64,000 bases of DNA from Ephydatia muelleri (taxonomy: Eukaryota > Porifera > Demospongiae > Spongillida > Spongillidae): positions 3,892,387 to 3,956,386 of the forward strand of contig JABACO010000024.1 of the NCBI GenBank assembly GCA_013339895.1, in the 5' to 3' direction. Positions 10,942-20,456 of this stretch are shown in pieces. Each line of letters starts with the position of its first letter. Within the stretch, counting starts at the first letter, position 1. Made by a program: the position numbers and the translations under genes. Below the pieces are notes generated by a model that was given only the letters and a program-made list of their open reading frames with translations, was not told the origin of the DNA and searched no databases.

Positions 10942-11480
10942 GATTGGATGTGTTACGTCTCGAATAAAACCCACAGCGTCTAGTGATATTGTGGACGTTA
11001 GTATTCCTGGACTGATTCTGAACGATGGGTGAGCAGGATTAACAATAAGATGCCACGAAACTCTTCTCGTAGAGCAGTGTGGCGAAAAGCATTTGGGCTT
11101 GATGAAGCCAAGTTGAAGCCATTATGGAGACAGTCGATGTGAAGCATTACCAGTACCTGCACTTCTAACACCTGTGGCGATAGCTGGAAAAGATGTCTTG
11201 GCTGCTGTACTGCCAACGTTGGCGCCAATCGTGGGGCCTTGGACAACAGTAGTGGCGATCGAGGGGGGGGGGGCCTTGATTGGACTACGGTCGATGGTAG
11301 GTGAACTGTCGGGGTAGATTCGGCACCAATAGATGGGTTCGCATTAGAAATGGCACCGCTACAAGGATCTGATGCTGTGTGCTCGACAATGATCGAAGAG
11401 TTACATGTAGCATCACTGTTGTGAGCGGCAGTCACATCGTTTGTTAAACGAAGAGCAAAGTGCAGCAAAGCAATAGCAAA
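10942..11480 (+). pseudogene. THAP zinc-finger relic, module 3
   Basis: Keeps the middle of the THAP domain that modules 2 and 4 lack: a frame reads NNKMPRNSSRRAVWRKAFG and continues LDEAKLKP, matching the basic linker and W-containing helix of THAP fingers. About 30 bases with the CSRH box are deleted immediately after, and two stops lie in the N-terminal part. A run of nine or so G near 11265 breaks the Ala/Val-rich downstream frame. Clearly a relic. Modules 3 and 5 belong to the subtype without the 491-bp insert. Confidence 0.62.
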
Positions 11481-12034
11481 CTGTCAGAAATGAACGACCA
11501 GTTAGAGCAGACCATTTCCACACCCCCACCCTCCACTACACACCAGCGCACACATACATGTACACGAAGGCACAGTTTTGTGACCAGAGCCAGCTATGTT
11601 GGGTCACAGAATGTAGGTTCAGCTTAATAGAAAGAGGAGCATAGAATGAATTAGCTTTGGAGGCACATACTCCTTTATCTCTGCTCTGACACCTATGTAA
11701 CAAACCATTATGGAAGGACTGTTTGTCAGTACCAAAGTGCTAGAATATTTATGCGAATAAGTCATCTCAAAGGTCATACACTTCAGGGTCATGCAGTCAG
11801 GCATCCAGCAGTGCATGATTGGGTGACATAATGTTAATAGCCATTCAAAAAGTAGTAGAACCACGTGGTAAAAAAGTTCTGCTAGGGATTCAGAAATCTC
11901 TTCAGTTGTCCTCATCAAAGTATGACCTTACAAAGGGTGATAGGAATACATTTTACCACCCTTTGTACATCTGTCATATGTAGTGTTTCAACCCTCACCT
12001 CCACTGTTTTAAGATGCGGTTATTTGTATTGCAG
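11481..12034. repeat. Spacer: tail module and intron before ANK exon 7
   Basis: Tail module followed by the class A upstream spacer; same content as 454-985 with small differences. No gene recognised. Confidence 0.55.
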
Positions 12035-12133
12035 GATGGTCAGAGTCCATTGTTTATATCATGTTTGAATGGACATCTTGATATAGTGAAGACACTCATT
12101 GAAGCTGGAGCTAATATCAATCAGGCCACCAAG
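12035..12133 (+). CDS. ANK exon 7, class A
   Basis: A 99-bp phase-0 exon encoding the same repeat protein as exon 1 (DGQSPLF start, NQATK end). The DNA differs from exon 1 at a single silent or near-silent position (GGA for GGT before CAT). Acceptor TATTGCAG, donor GTCAGT. Confidence 0.85.
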
Positions 12134-12840
12134 GTCAGTACACACATACCTACACGTGCATGACATCATAGCCTGTGATCAATGCATATCTGTGTGCATG
12201 TGACCAAAGCCACACAGGCTGCAGGGAGGAGTGGTGTTTGAAGGTGATGGGGATGGTGGGAGTTATTACTTGTATCTTTTATTGCAATTTTCCTTAGCAA
12301 CAATGATAACACAGCCCACACCGATCAGTATGCTTCAACATCATGTGGGGTACAAGTCATTGCATGTGGTGCATTGTATGACACACGGCATGATATAATC
12401 CAATACATGAAGTAGGCAACGTTCAAACCTCTATTTCAGCAAAATGTGATCAGAAAGCCAGTTGACCAACTTTCTGTGACCGCACACACCTGGCTCTGGT
12501 CACAAAGCTGTGCATACATGTATGTGTGCACTGGTGTGTGTAGTGGAAGCTGATTAAATTATACTGACTATAGTGATACACAGCTTCTTACCATATCATT
12601 GACATTGGTATCCAACATAAATAAGTCATCACAAATTAAAGGTCATACACTACCAGGGCCATGCACAACATGTGATGTCCAGGCAGATGTCTGGTGCATT
12701 ATACAGCCTCGGTGAACTGAGTAAGTTTGTGCATGTGTTGAGAGTGAATGCAGCATTCATGTGTTTTGCAAAACAACATCCTGCTACCATAATTTAATGA
12801 AGTAGAATACCCTCTGTTAAGGATGCGATTTCTATTGCAG
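12134..12840. repeat. Spacer between class A and class B exons
   Basis: Standard A-to-B spacer with the AAGTCATTGCATGTGG and CACACCTGGCTCTGGTCAC motifs. No gene visible. Confidence 0.5.
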
Positions 12841-12939
12841 ACGGGTGGCAGTTCACTGGGCGCAGCAAGTTATAAGGGACATCTTAATATTGTGAAGACA
12901 CTAATGGAAGCTGGAGCTAATATCAATCACGCCGATGAG
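12841..12939 (+). CDS. ANK exon 8, class B
   Basis: A 99-bp phase-0 exon, class B, with TGGSSLGAASYKGH in place of KGGSSLG and ending NHADE. Acceptor CTATTGCAG, donor GTCAGT. Its duplicate at 59669 has lost one base. Confidence 0.83.
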
Positions 12940-14036
12940 GTCAGTATACATAGACATACAGTGTATGACATCATAGTCTGTGATCATTGCATATCTGTGT
13001 TCTTGTGACCAAGCATCTAGCAGGGAGTGAAGTGTGAATTTGTTTTGAATACATGTAGGCATAAGGAAAGGTACAGGGAGCCAATCGTTTCATGTAATCA
13101 AGCCTCAATTTCATTGCATCATGTGTACTACTACAAAACGGCTCATCAGACTAAATTTAGCACTAGATATTAATGAAATTTGACAACTTTTCCTCACGTA
13201 CTATAAATGTGTGCCCCAATTTATGCCCATTGTCCTGGCCTATATGATAGCACCTTGCCTTCACATAAGTCTAGGAAGAACTGATGTACAGTCTGTAGAT
13301 CATGTCAGTATCCTAATGCAGAGCACATCTGTGTAGAACTATTGCATGTCTCTCCACATGTAGCTTACAAGGGTCATAGTGACCTTATTGGAGGTGTGAG
13401 GCATCAAAGCACCTCACTAAAGTGAATATTAATAGATTAATTCTCGATGATGCATAGTTCTCACTTCTCCCAGATACCAACATTGACATATCCATAGGTG
13501 TAAACCTCTGTTATATGGGTGTGTAGAAAAGGAGGTTGTGGGAGATTGTTGGGGATGGAGTGTGTGGAAAGGGAGGGTGAGTGTTGAGGGTTGGCACTGG
13601 TTGAGGAAAGCAATAGCAGAAATGAATATCCAGTGTGAGCAGATAATTTCCACACTCCCACTATTCACTACACACACCAGTGTACACATGCATGTAAGCA
13701 GAGTTTTGTGACCAGTGCCAGGTGTGTGAGGTCATGGATCATGGGTACAACTAAATACAAAGAGGTGCATATTAATTTCTGAATGAATTAGTATTGTGCT
13801 AGAACCAATTCATGTAAGGGGAGGGAGATGGGAAAATGATGGGGAAGGAAGAGAGAAGCTGAGGCACTCTGTATGCGCGATGTCATACAGGTGCATTCTC
13901 ATTGGCCAACTGGTTAAGTGTTGAAGAGTGAATTCAGGATTCATGTGTTTTTGCAAAACAACGTCCTGTCATATAGGCTACAGTAAGGAAACGAAGTAAA
14001 ATACCCTCTGGTTACACGATGGCATTTGTATTGCAG
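12940..14036. repeat. Spacer between class B and class C exons
   Basis: Holds the palindrome (13372-13384), a G-rich module (13520-13590) and the tail module (to about 13750). Open frames on the minus strand here are P/S/T-rich readings of the G-rich repeat, not genes. Confidence 0.55.
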
Positions 14037-14135
14037 AATGGTGAGAGTCCACTGTTCATCACAAGTCAGAATGGACATCAAGATGTAGTGAAGACACTAA
14101 TCGAAGCTGGGGCTGATATCTATCAGGTCACTAAG
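14037..14135 (+). CDS. ANK exon 9, class C
   Basis: A 99-bp phase-0 exon of class C: NGESPLFITSQNGHQD, then VVKTLIEAGADI, ending YQVTK. It uses a consensus donor, AAG|GTAAGT, unlike the GTCAGT of most other exons. Leu-to-Gln in NGHQD removes a core helix residue and might weaken the fold. Confidence 0.83.
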
Positions 14136-15799
14136 GTAAGTACACACATACCTACATGTGCATCCATTCAATAAAAATTACATCCCCATGTGGGTCAGCC
14201 TGGGCCATACAATAAAATGAAATTCAGCACCAATGTAGCCATTGCAACTACATGTTAGTTACACATCCATCTTGATAACAAGATTTGACCACCTGATCTC
14301 CTGGAAACTAAACACCATTCATGTCTATCTACTATGCACTGAATGACATCAGCTAATGAGTGACTTACTCCTGACACAGTGCACACTTACGTGATGTAAT
14401 AAAATACATGCAGTGTTCACCCTAGCTAGTTGTAGCAAGGTGCAGCGCCTTGCCTTTTTATTGAGGCTCCATGCTTCTGTTTAGAGTGCCTGGCAGTGTC
14501 TTCCCAAAATGTGATCAGAAAGCATTTGATAAGCCATTCATTTGTTGTGAATACATGTAGTTGCATAAGGTATGGTGCAGGGAGCCAAAGGTTACATGTG
14601 GCATGTAAACCTCAAATTTCATTACATCGTGTGTGCTCTTACAAAATGGAAGGCAACTGCCCATGAAACAGACGAAATACAAAAGGGTAGATTTGAAATA
14701 AATTACAAAGTAGTTCTTTTATGGTCAAGCTCACTTCTCCCACATACTGTACACACATTGACATATCATAAGTGTACTCTTCTACTCTTTCATGGAAATC
14801 ACATTGGATTATGAAAATTATTTATAGAGCAGAGTAAATGGTACTGACTTGTCAAGTGGTCGTGATACACTTTCAAGACCGTATCATCGCTATTGGGACC
14901 AAGTATTCAAGATAACCCCAATAATCTGTATATATATCACCGGCTGTACAGATCCTAGTCTTTTGTTTCACCTTCTCAGATGTCTGGTGCTTTATGAGAG
15001 CAATGTGGGTGTGATGAGGAAGGATGATGGGAATGGTGGGTGTGGAGAGAGAAGGTTGTGGGAGATTGTTGGGGATAGAGTGTGTGGAAAGGGTAGGTGA
15101 GGGTCTATGGTTGGTACAGGTTGAGGGAAGCGATAGCAAACAATTAGAAATGAGCGTTCAGTGTGAGCAATTCATTTTCCACATTCGACCCTCCGCTACA
15201 CACACCCTGCAGGAAGTGTGTGATAGTGTATGATGGGAGTTATTACATGTGTCTTTTATTGCAATTTTCCTTAGCAACAATAACCCCACACCATCAGTAG
15301 GCTTACAACATCATGTGGTATATACAAGTCATTGCATGTGGTGTATTTTATGACACATGGCATGATTTAATGAAATACATGAAGTGTGCAACCTAACTAG
15401 TTGTAGCAAAGTTCTGCATTTTGCTGGGCTTCATGCCTCTATTTTCTAATCTCTTCCCAAAATGTGATCAGAAAGCCAATTTATTTGTTGTGAATACACT
15501 GTACATGAAGGTGCATAAGGTATGGTGCAAGTGCCAAAGGTTACATGTGGTCATGTGAACTAGAAAAGGAGGTTGTGGGAGATTGTTGGAGTTGGAGATG
15601 GAGTGTGTGGAAAGGGAGGGTGAGGGTCGATGGTTGGTACAGGTTGAGGGAAACGATAGCAAACAATTAAAAATGAAGGTTCAGTGTAAGCAACTTATAA
15701 CTGATTATACAATTGGTTAATTGTACTGGCTATAGTGATACACAACGACTTCAAGACCATATCATTGATATTTGGACCAAACTATTCAAGATAACCAAT
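14136..15799. repeat. Spacer after exon 9 with G-rich modules
   Basis: Parallel to 2827-4919 but shorter, because the second G-rich module (15560-15650) is fused to upstream spacer. No supportable gene. Confidence 0.5.
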
Positions 15800-16174
15800 T
15801 GTATATATAATTGGGTCAAAATTGCGTCACGGATATATTATAAAATGTTATAAAATTGTATCGCGTTTGAATTGCTATAGCTTTCAAACGGTTAATGCTT
15901 TCGGCTTCCTATTTTCAACGTGTCATAATACCTCTGTATTCAAATATACTTTGGTGTCTTGCACAAGCATAGTGCCACCGTTACGAGGTCCGATACCACA
16001 TGATGTTGAAAACCTTCACAACTTCAGGTAGGAACCTTGAAATTACATCAATTCAGCGCGTAAGTAGAGCGGGTTGCGTCGCTATTGATTTGTTTGGTTC
16101 GTTAATGTATACTTTATCCATTCTGGAGATACAGCTGTACATGTGCAAATTAATGCACAATGGACCCTTTTCAT
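15800..16174. promoter_or_regulatory. AT-rich conserved block before THAP module 4
   Basis: Third copy of the AT-rich block, ending with the CTTTTCAT target duplication (16167-16174) of the DNA element that follows. Confidence 0.35.
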
Positions 16175-16386
16175 CGGGCTTCGGACAATAAATATCAGGC
16201 CCGTAGGCTGGTCGGGAGATGGGGGAGTTCGGGAAACAATGAGGGTGGAACTAACTAGCGGGGGAGGGGCCTTCCCTGTGGTATGGGGGAGCGCTGTAAG
16301 CTCCCCATCGGGGTCTGTGGCAGCTTTGCAACTTTTACAATGTTGAAGTCACAAAACATACATAGCATAATCATTATAATAAAAGT

Positions 16387-16431
<45 letters not shown>
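16387..16431 (+). repeat. Poly-G tract, 45 bases
   Basis: Forty-five consecutive G on the + strand inside the nested DNA element. The matching tract at 63229-63296 is 68 long. Such a tract forms G-quadruplexes and is hard to sequence, so its length is unreliable. Confidence 0.9.
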
Positions 16432-16847
16432 CTCAAACAACCGGAGCACCCCCCTCCCCCCCCCCCCCCCTGCATACGCCACTGTACTACTTTGTATTCG
16501 AACGGCGCAACGCCATTGTAAATTAATCTGTTGGCCGTTGTGCAGTTCAATATCGAAGTAGGTCTGGGCGTCTGGCTCAAGCCGGACCTAAGTATAATTG
16601 ATGAACCATACATATACCGGCATGTACGTGACGTGCCCCGGATCCCGCCACTCCGACTGCAGTTTGTTTCGGGCCATGGGCGCCCCATTTATCAGTATAT
16701 TACCTCACGCTCGCTAATTTTCATGATGTTACGGTGCTTATATACAAGTATGTATGAAATTGATGTATTATGTGTATTATTAATAACGTCATGCATGTAA
16801 AATAATTAATTCATTGGCAAAGAATAATTCATGGTGAGCAGAAAGAA

Positions 16848-16942
16848 GCGGAACCATCTACGGCAAGCGGAACCAAGCTGGGCAGGCGGAACCAGCTTAG
16901 GTAGGCGGAACCAGCTTGGGCAAGCGGAACTAGCTTGGACGG
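16848..16942 (+). repeat. 19-bp minisatellite, five units
   Basis: Units begin GCGGAAC at 16848, 16867, 16886, 16905 and 16924, giving an exact 19-base period. The consensus resembles GCGGAACCAGCTTGGGCAG. It recurs at 63717-63811. Confidence 0.88.
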
Positions 16943-17458
16943 GCGAGGGGGTTCGACCGAACCCACCTACCCACCCCCCCCCCCCCCCCCCCCCCCCCCA
17001 GCCTACGGGCCTGAATATTGAATATGAAGACTGTAAGAAAAAAAATTAGAAGGATTCGGCCAACACGAACAAACACAATTATGCTAACATGATGAGCCAT
17101 CTGCGGAACAGGCATCGAAGTTATATCGATGATTACGCCAATCGTACTCAGCCTGGACGCAGGAACGCGCAGCTGCACTTTGTAACCCTGACGAAGTCTG
17201 AGGCTGAAAATTTGTTTGAGTGGTACGTGCTAGATAAAAACATGCCTATAAAACGTTTTGGACGATTCTGATTGGCGCAAGGTCATAAAGTTGGAGCCTA
17301 TTACCTCTAAGCGATTCAAATCAGTCGGGTCTCGCCTTGTTCATGTTGCTAATTAAGTGAACAATATTGTAATGCCACACATAGATATTGCTAATAAGAT
17401 TTGTTAAACAATAAAATAATTGTCACTTGCAAAAGTATTGTATCTGAAGCCGCTTTTC

Positions 17459-17928
17459 AGATTCGATTTGTCGCGTCTGGAACTGTAAAACCCGCAGCGG
17501 TTGCATGTGTCACCTTCGAGGACGCCAAGTTGAAGCCATTCTCAGGAGTCTGTTCGCGTCACTTTGTTAATGGAGACAGTCGATGTGGAGCATTACTCGT
17601 GCCTGCATTTCTAACACCTGTGGCGATAGCTGAAGAAGTTGTCTTGGTTGCAGTACTGCCAACGTTGGCGCCAATCGTGGGGCCTTCGACAACAGTAGTG
17701 GCGATTGAGGTAGGGCCTGATTTGACTACGGTCGATGGTAGGTCAACTGTCAGAGTAGATTCGGCACCAATAGATGGGTTCGCTTTAGTAGCGGCACCGC
17801 TACAAGGATCTGATGCTGTGTGTTCAACAGTGATCGAAGGGTTAGATGCAACATCTCCATTATATATACCTGTTGAGCGGCAGTCAAATCCTTTGTTATA
17901 CGAAGAGCAAAGTGCAGCAAAGCAATAG
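17459..17928 (+). pseudogene. THAP zinc-finger relic, module 4 (longest open frame)
   Basis: The best-preserved downstream frame: AKLKPFSGVCSRHFVNGDSR, then an Ala/Val/Pro/Thr-rich region with repeated TTV and APID motifs, ending SNPLLYEEQSAAKQ. The open frame starts at 17401, inside the DNA element, so its first codons are unlikely to be native. The N-terminal CCVWNC segment lies in a second frame and the W-containing middle is missing. The zinc site is therefore split, and a functional DNA-binding domain is unlikely. Confidence 0.6.
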
Positions 17929-18523
17929 CAAACTGTCAGAAATAAACGACCAGTTTGAGCTGACCATTTCCACACCCCATCCTCCACTACACACACCAGC
18001 GCACACATAGACGTAGGCACAGTTTTGTGACCATAGCCAGCTGTGTGAGGTCACAGAATGTAGGAACAGCTCAGTAGAAAAGGTGGATATTAATTTCTGA
18101 ATGAATTAGCTTTGGCGGCCACACACTCCTTGGTGGTGTAAATTTCTGCCATGGACTCTGCTCTGACACCAATGTAACAAGCCATTATGTTTGTCCCTAC
18201 CAAAGTGTTAGAATATTTATATTCAAAGCTAATAAGTCATCACAAAGGTCATACACTACAGGGTCATGCATGCATGTCAGATGCCCAGTGCATCCAGCAG
18301 TGCATTATTGGGTGACATAATGTTAATAACCATTCAAAAAGTAGAAGAACAACAGTCCTGCTAGGCATTCAGAAATCATTTCAGTTGTCCATTTCAAAGC
18401 GTGACCTTACGTGATGGGAGTAGTCGTCAACAGAATTCATTTAACCACCCTTTGTACATCTGTCATATGTAATGTTTCAACCCTCACCTCCACTGTTTTA
18501 AGATGCGGACATTTGTATTGCAG
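17929..18523. repeat. Spacer: tail module and intron before ANK exon 10
   Basis: Tail module and class A upstream spacer, as in the other units. No gene recognised. Confidence 0.5.
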
Positions 18524-18621
18524 GATGGTCGGAGTCCATTGTTACATCATGTTTGAATGGACATCTTGATGTAGTGAAGACACTCATTGAAGCTAGAGCT
18601 AATATCAATCAGGCCACCAAG
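18524..18621 (+). pseudogene. ANK exon 10, class A, frameshifted
   Basis: Has the class A boundaries (TATTGCAG and AAG|GTCAGT) but is 98 bp. One T is missing after DGRSPL compared with exon 4, which shifts the frame and reaches a stop within a few codons. Later it would read EARANI where siblings have EAGANI. If spliced into a transcript it would truncate the protein, so it is either dead, skipped, or a base-calling error. Confidence 0.78.
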
Positions 18622-19352
18622 GTCAGTACACACATACCTACACGTGTATGACATCATAGCCTGTAGTCAATGCATATCTGTGTGCATGTGACCAAGCCAC
18701 CCAGCCTGCATGGAGTGGTGTTTGAAGGTGATGGTGGATGATGGGAGTTATTACTTGTATCTTTTATTGCAATTTTCCTCAGCAACAACGATAATGCAGC
18801 CCACACCCATGACTAGGCTACGATATCATGTGGGCTACAAGTCATTGCATGTGGTGCATTGTATGACACACGGCATGATATAATCCAATACATGAATTAT
18901 GCAACGTTCAAACCTCTATTTTGGCAAAATGTGATCAGAAAGCCAGTTGACCTACTTTCTGTGACCGCACACAGCTGGCTCTGGTCACAAAGTTGTGCAT
19001 ACACTGTACATGTATGTGTGCACTTGTGTGTGTAGTGGAAGCTGAATAAATTATACTGACTATAGTGATACACAGCTTCTTACCATATCATTGGCATTGG
19101 GACCAACTGCTATCCAATGTTAATAAGTCATCACAAATTAAAGGTCATACACTACCAGGGCCATGCAAAACATGTGATGTCCAGGCAGATGTCTGGTGCA
19201 TCTTACAGCCTCGGTGAACAGGTTAAGTGTGTGCATGTGTTGAATAGTGAATGTAGCATTCATGATTTTTTGCAAAACAACATCCTGTCATAAGGTTACC
19301 ATAATTTAATGAAGTAGAATACCCTCTGTTAATGATGCAATTTCTATTGCAG
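18622..19352. repeat. Spacer between class A and class B exons
   Basis: Standard A-to-B spacer. No gene visible. Confidence 0.5.
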
Positions 19353-19451
19353 AAGGGTGGAAGTTCACTGGGCGCAGCAAGTAATAAGGGACATCTTAAT
19401 ATCGTGAAGACACTAATGGAAGCTGGAGCTAATATCAATCACGCAGATGAG
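19353..19451 (+). CDS. ANK exon 11, class B
   Basis: A 99-bp phase-0 exon: KGGSSLGAASNKGHLN with N for the usual Y, ending NHADE. Acceptor CTATTGCAG, donor GTCAGT. Confidence 0.83.
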
Positions 19452-20456
19452 GTCAGTATACATAGACACACAGTGTATGACATCATAGTCTGTGATCATT
19501 GCATATCTATGTTCGTGTGACCAAGCATCGAGCAGGGAGTGAAGTGTGAAAGGAAAGATACAGGGAGCCAAACGTTTCATGTAATCAAGCCTCAATTTCA
19601 TTGCATCATGTGTAATACTTCAAAACGGCTCATCAGACTAAATTTAGCACTAGATATTAATAAAATGTGACAACTTTTCCTCACGTACTCTAAATGTGTG
19701 CCCCAATTTATGCCCATTGTCCTGGCCTAAAAAGATAGCACCTTGCCTTCACATAAGTTTAGGAAGAACTGATGTACAATCTGTAGATCATGTCAGTATC
19801 CTAATGCAGAGCACATATGTGTAGATCTATTGCATATCTCTCCACATGTAGCATACAAGGGTCATAGTGACCTCATTAGAGAAGTGAGTCATCAGGGCAC
19901 CTCTCTAAAATGAATATTAATGCAACACAATTCTCAGTGATGCATAGTTCTCACTTCTCCCAGATACCCACATTGACATATCCATAGGTGTAACCTCTGT
20001 CATACAGGCGTGTAGAAAAGGAGGTTGTGGGAGATTGTTGGGGATGGAGTGTGTGGAAAGGGAGGGTGAGGTTCGAGGGTTGGCACTGGTTGAGGGAAGC
20101 AATAGCAAACAATCAGAAATGAACGTCCAGTGTGAGCAGATCATTTCAGCACCCCCACTCTTCACTACACACACCCAACCCACACATGCATGTAAGCACA
20201 GTTTTGTGACCAGAGCCAGGTGTGTGTGGTCATGGATCATCTCAATACAAAGAGGTGCATATTAATTTCTGAATGAATTAGTATTGTGCTAGAACCAATT
20301 CATGTGAGAGGAGAGAGATGGGAAAATGATGGGGAAGGAAGAGAGCTGCTGAGGCACTCCGTATGCGTGACGTCATACAGGTGCATTCCCATTGGCTAAG
20401 TGTTGAAGAGTGAATTCTGGATTCATGTACACATCGTCCTGTCATATAGGCTACAG
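19452..20456. repeat. Spacer between class B and class C exons, up to the DIRS insertion
   Basis: Holds the palindrome (19860-19872), a G-rich module (20020-20075) and the tail module, ending CTACAGT where the GC-rich element begins. Confidence 0.5.

Larger units (their letters stand above)
16196..17013. mobile_element. Nested 818-bp DNA element with 16-bp perfect TIRs
   Basis: Begins CAGGCCCGTAGGCTGG and ends with its exact reverse complement (16998-17013). AATAT is duplicated at the flanks, and the uninterrupted site is visible at 5293-5310. Inside are a run of 45 G (16387-16431), a C-rich tract, an internal hAT-like end TGCATACGCCACTG (16471-16484), a 19-bp minisatellite and a C run next to the right end. 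The internal end suggests two fused or nested small elements. No transposase is encoded. The CAG...CGTAGGC termini look hAT-like, but the 5-bp duplication is not typical of hAT. Confidence 0.72.
1..17131. repeat. Segmental repeat, copy 1 (cut by window start)
   Basis: This block matches 46840-64000 almost base for base. The offset is 46,839 at the left end, about 46,830 near 5.2-10.2 kb, 46,840 near 14.5 kb and 46,869 near 16.8 kb, so differences are mostly small indels. It carries ANK exons 1-9, three THAP modules and nested DNA elements. It runs in from the left of the window, because the second copy has matching context upstream of its start. Whether there are two genomic copies or one region assembled twice cannot be settled from sequence alone. 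Confidence 0.95.
16175..17452. mobile_element. 8-bp-TSD DNA element carrying a nested second element
   Basis: Same element family as 5281-5771: left end CGGGCTTCGGACAATA, right end ...TGTATCTGAAGCCG, between CTTTTCAT and CTTTTCA. It is longer because an 818-bp element sits inside it at 16196-17013. The open frame with SHLRNRHRSYIDDYANRT recurs in its right part at 17089-17271. Confidence 0.75.

Noticed and set aside
16255-16688. Gly- or Pro-rich frames
   Set aside because: Produced by the poly-G tract and C-rich stretches.
16848-16942. CRISPR-like array of 19-bp units
   Set aside because: Units are contiguous, without unique spacers, inside a DNA transposon in a eukaryotic context.
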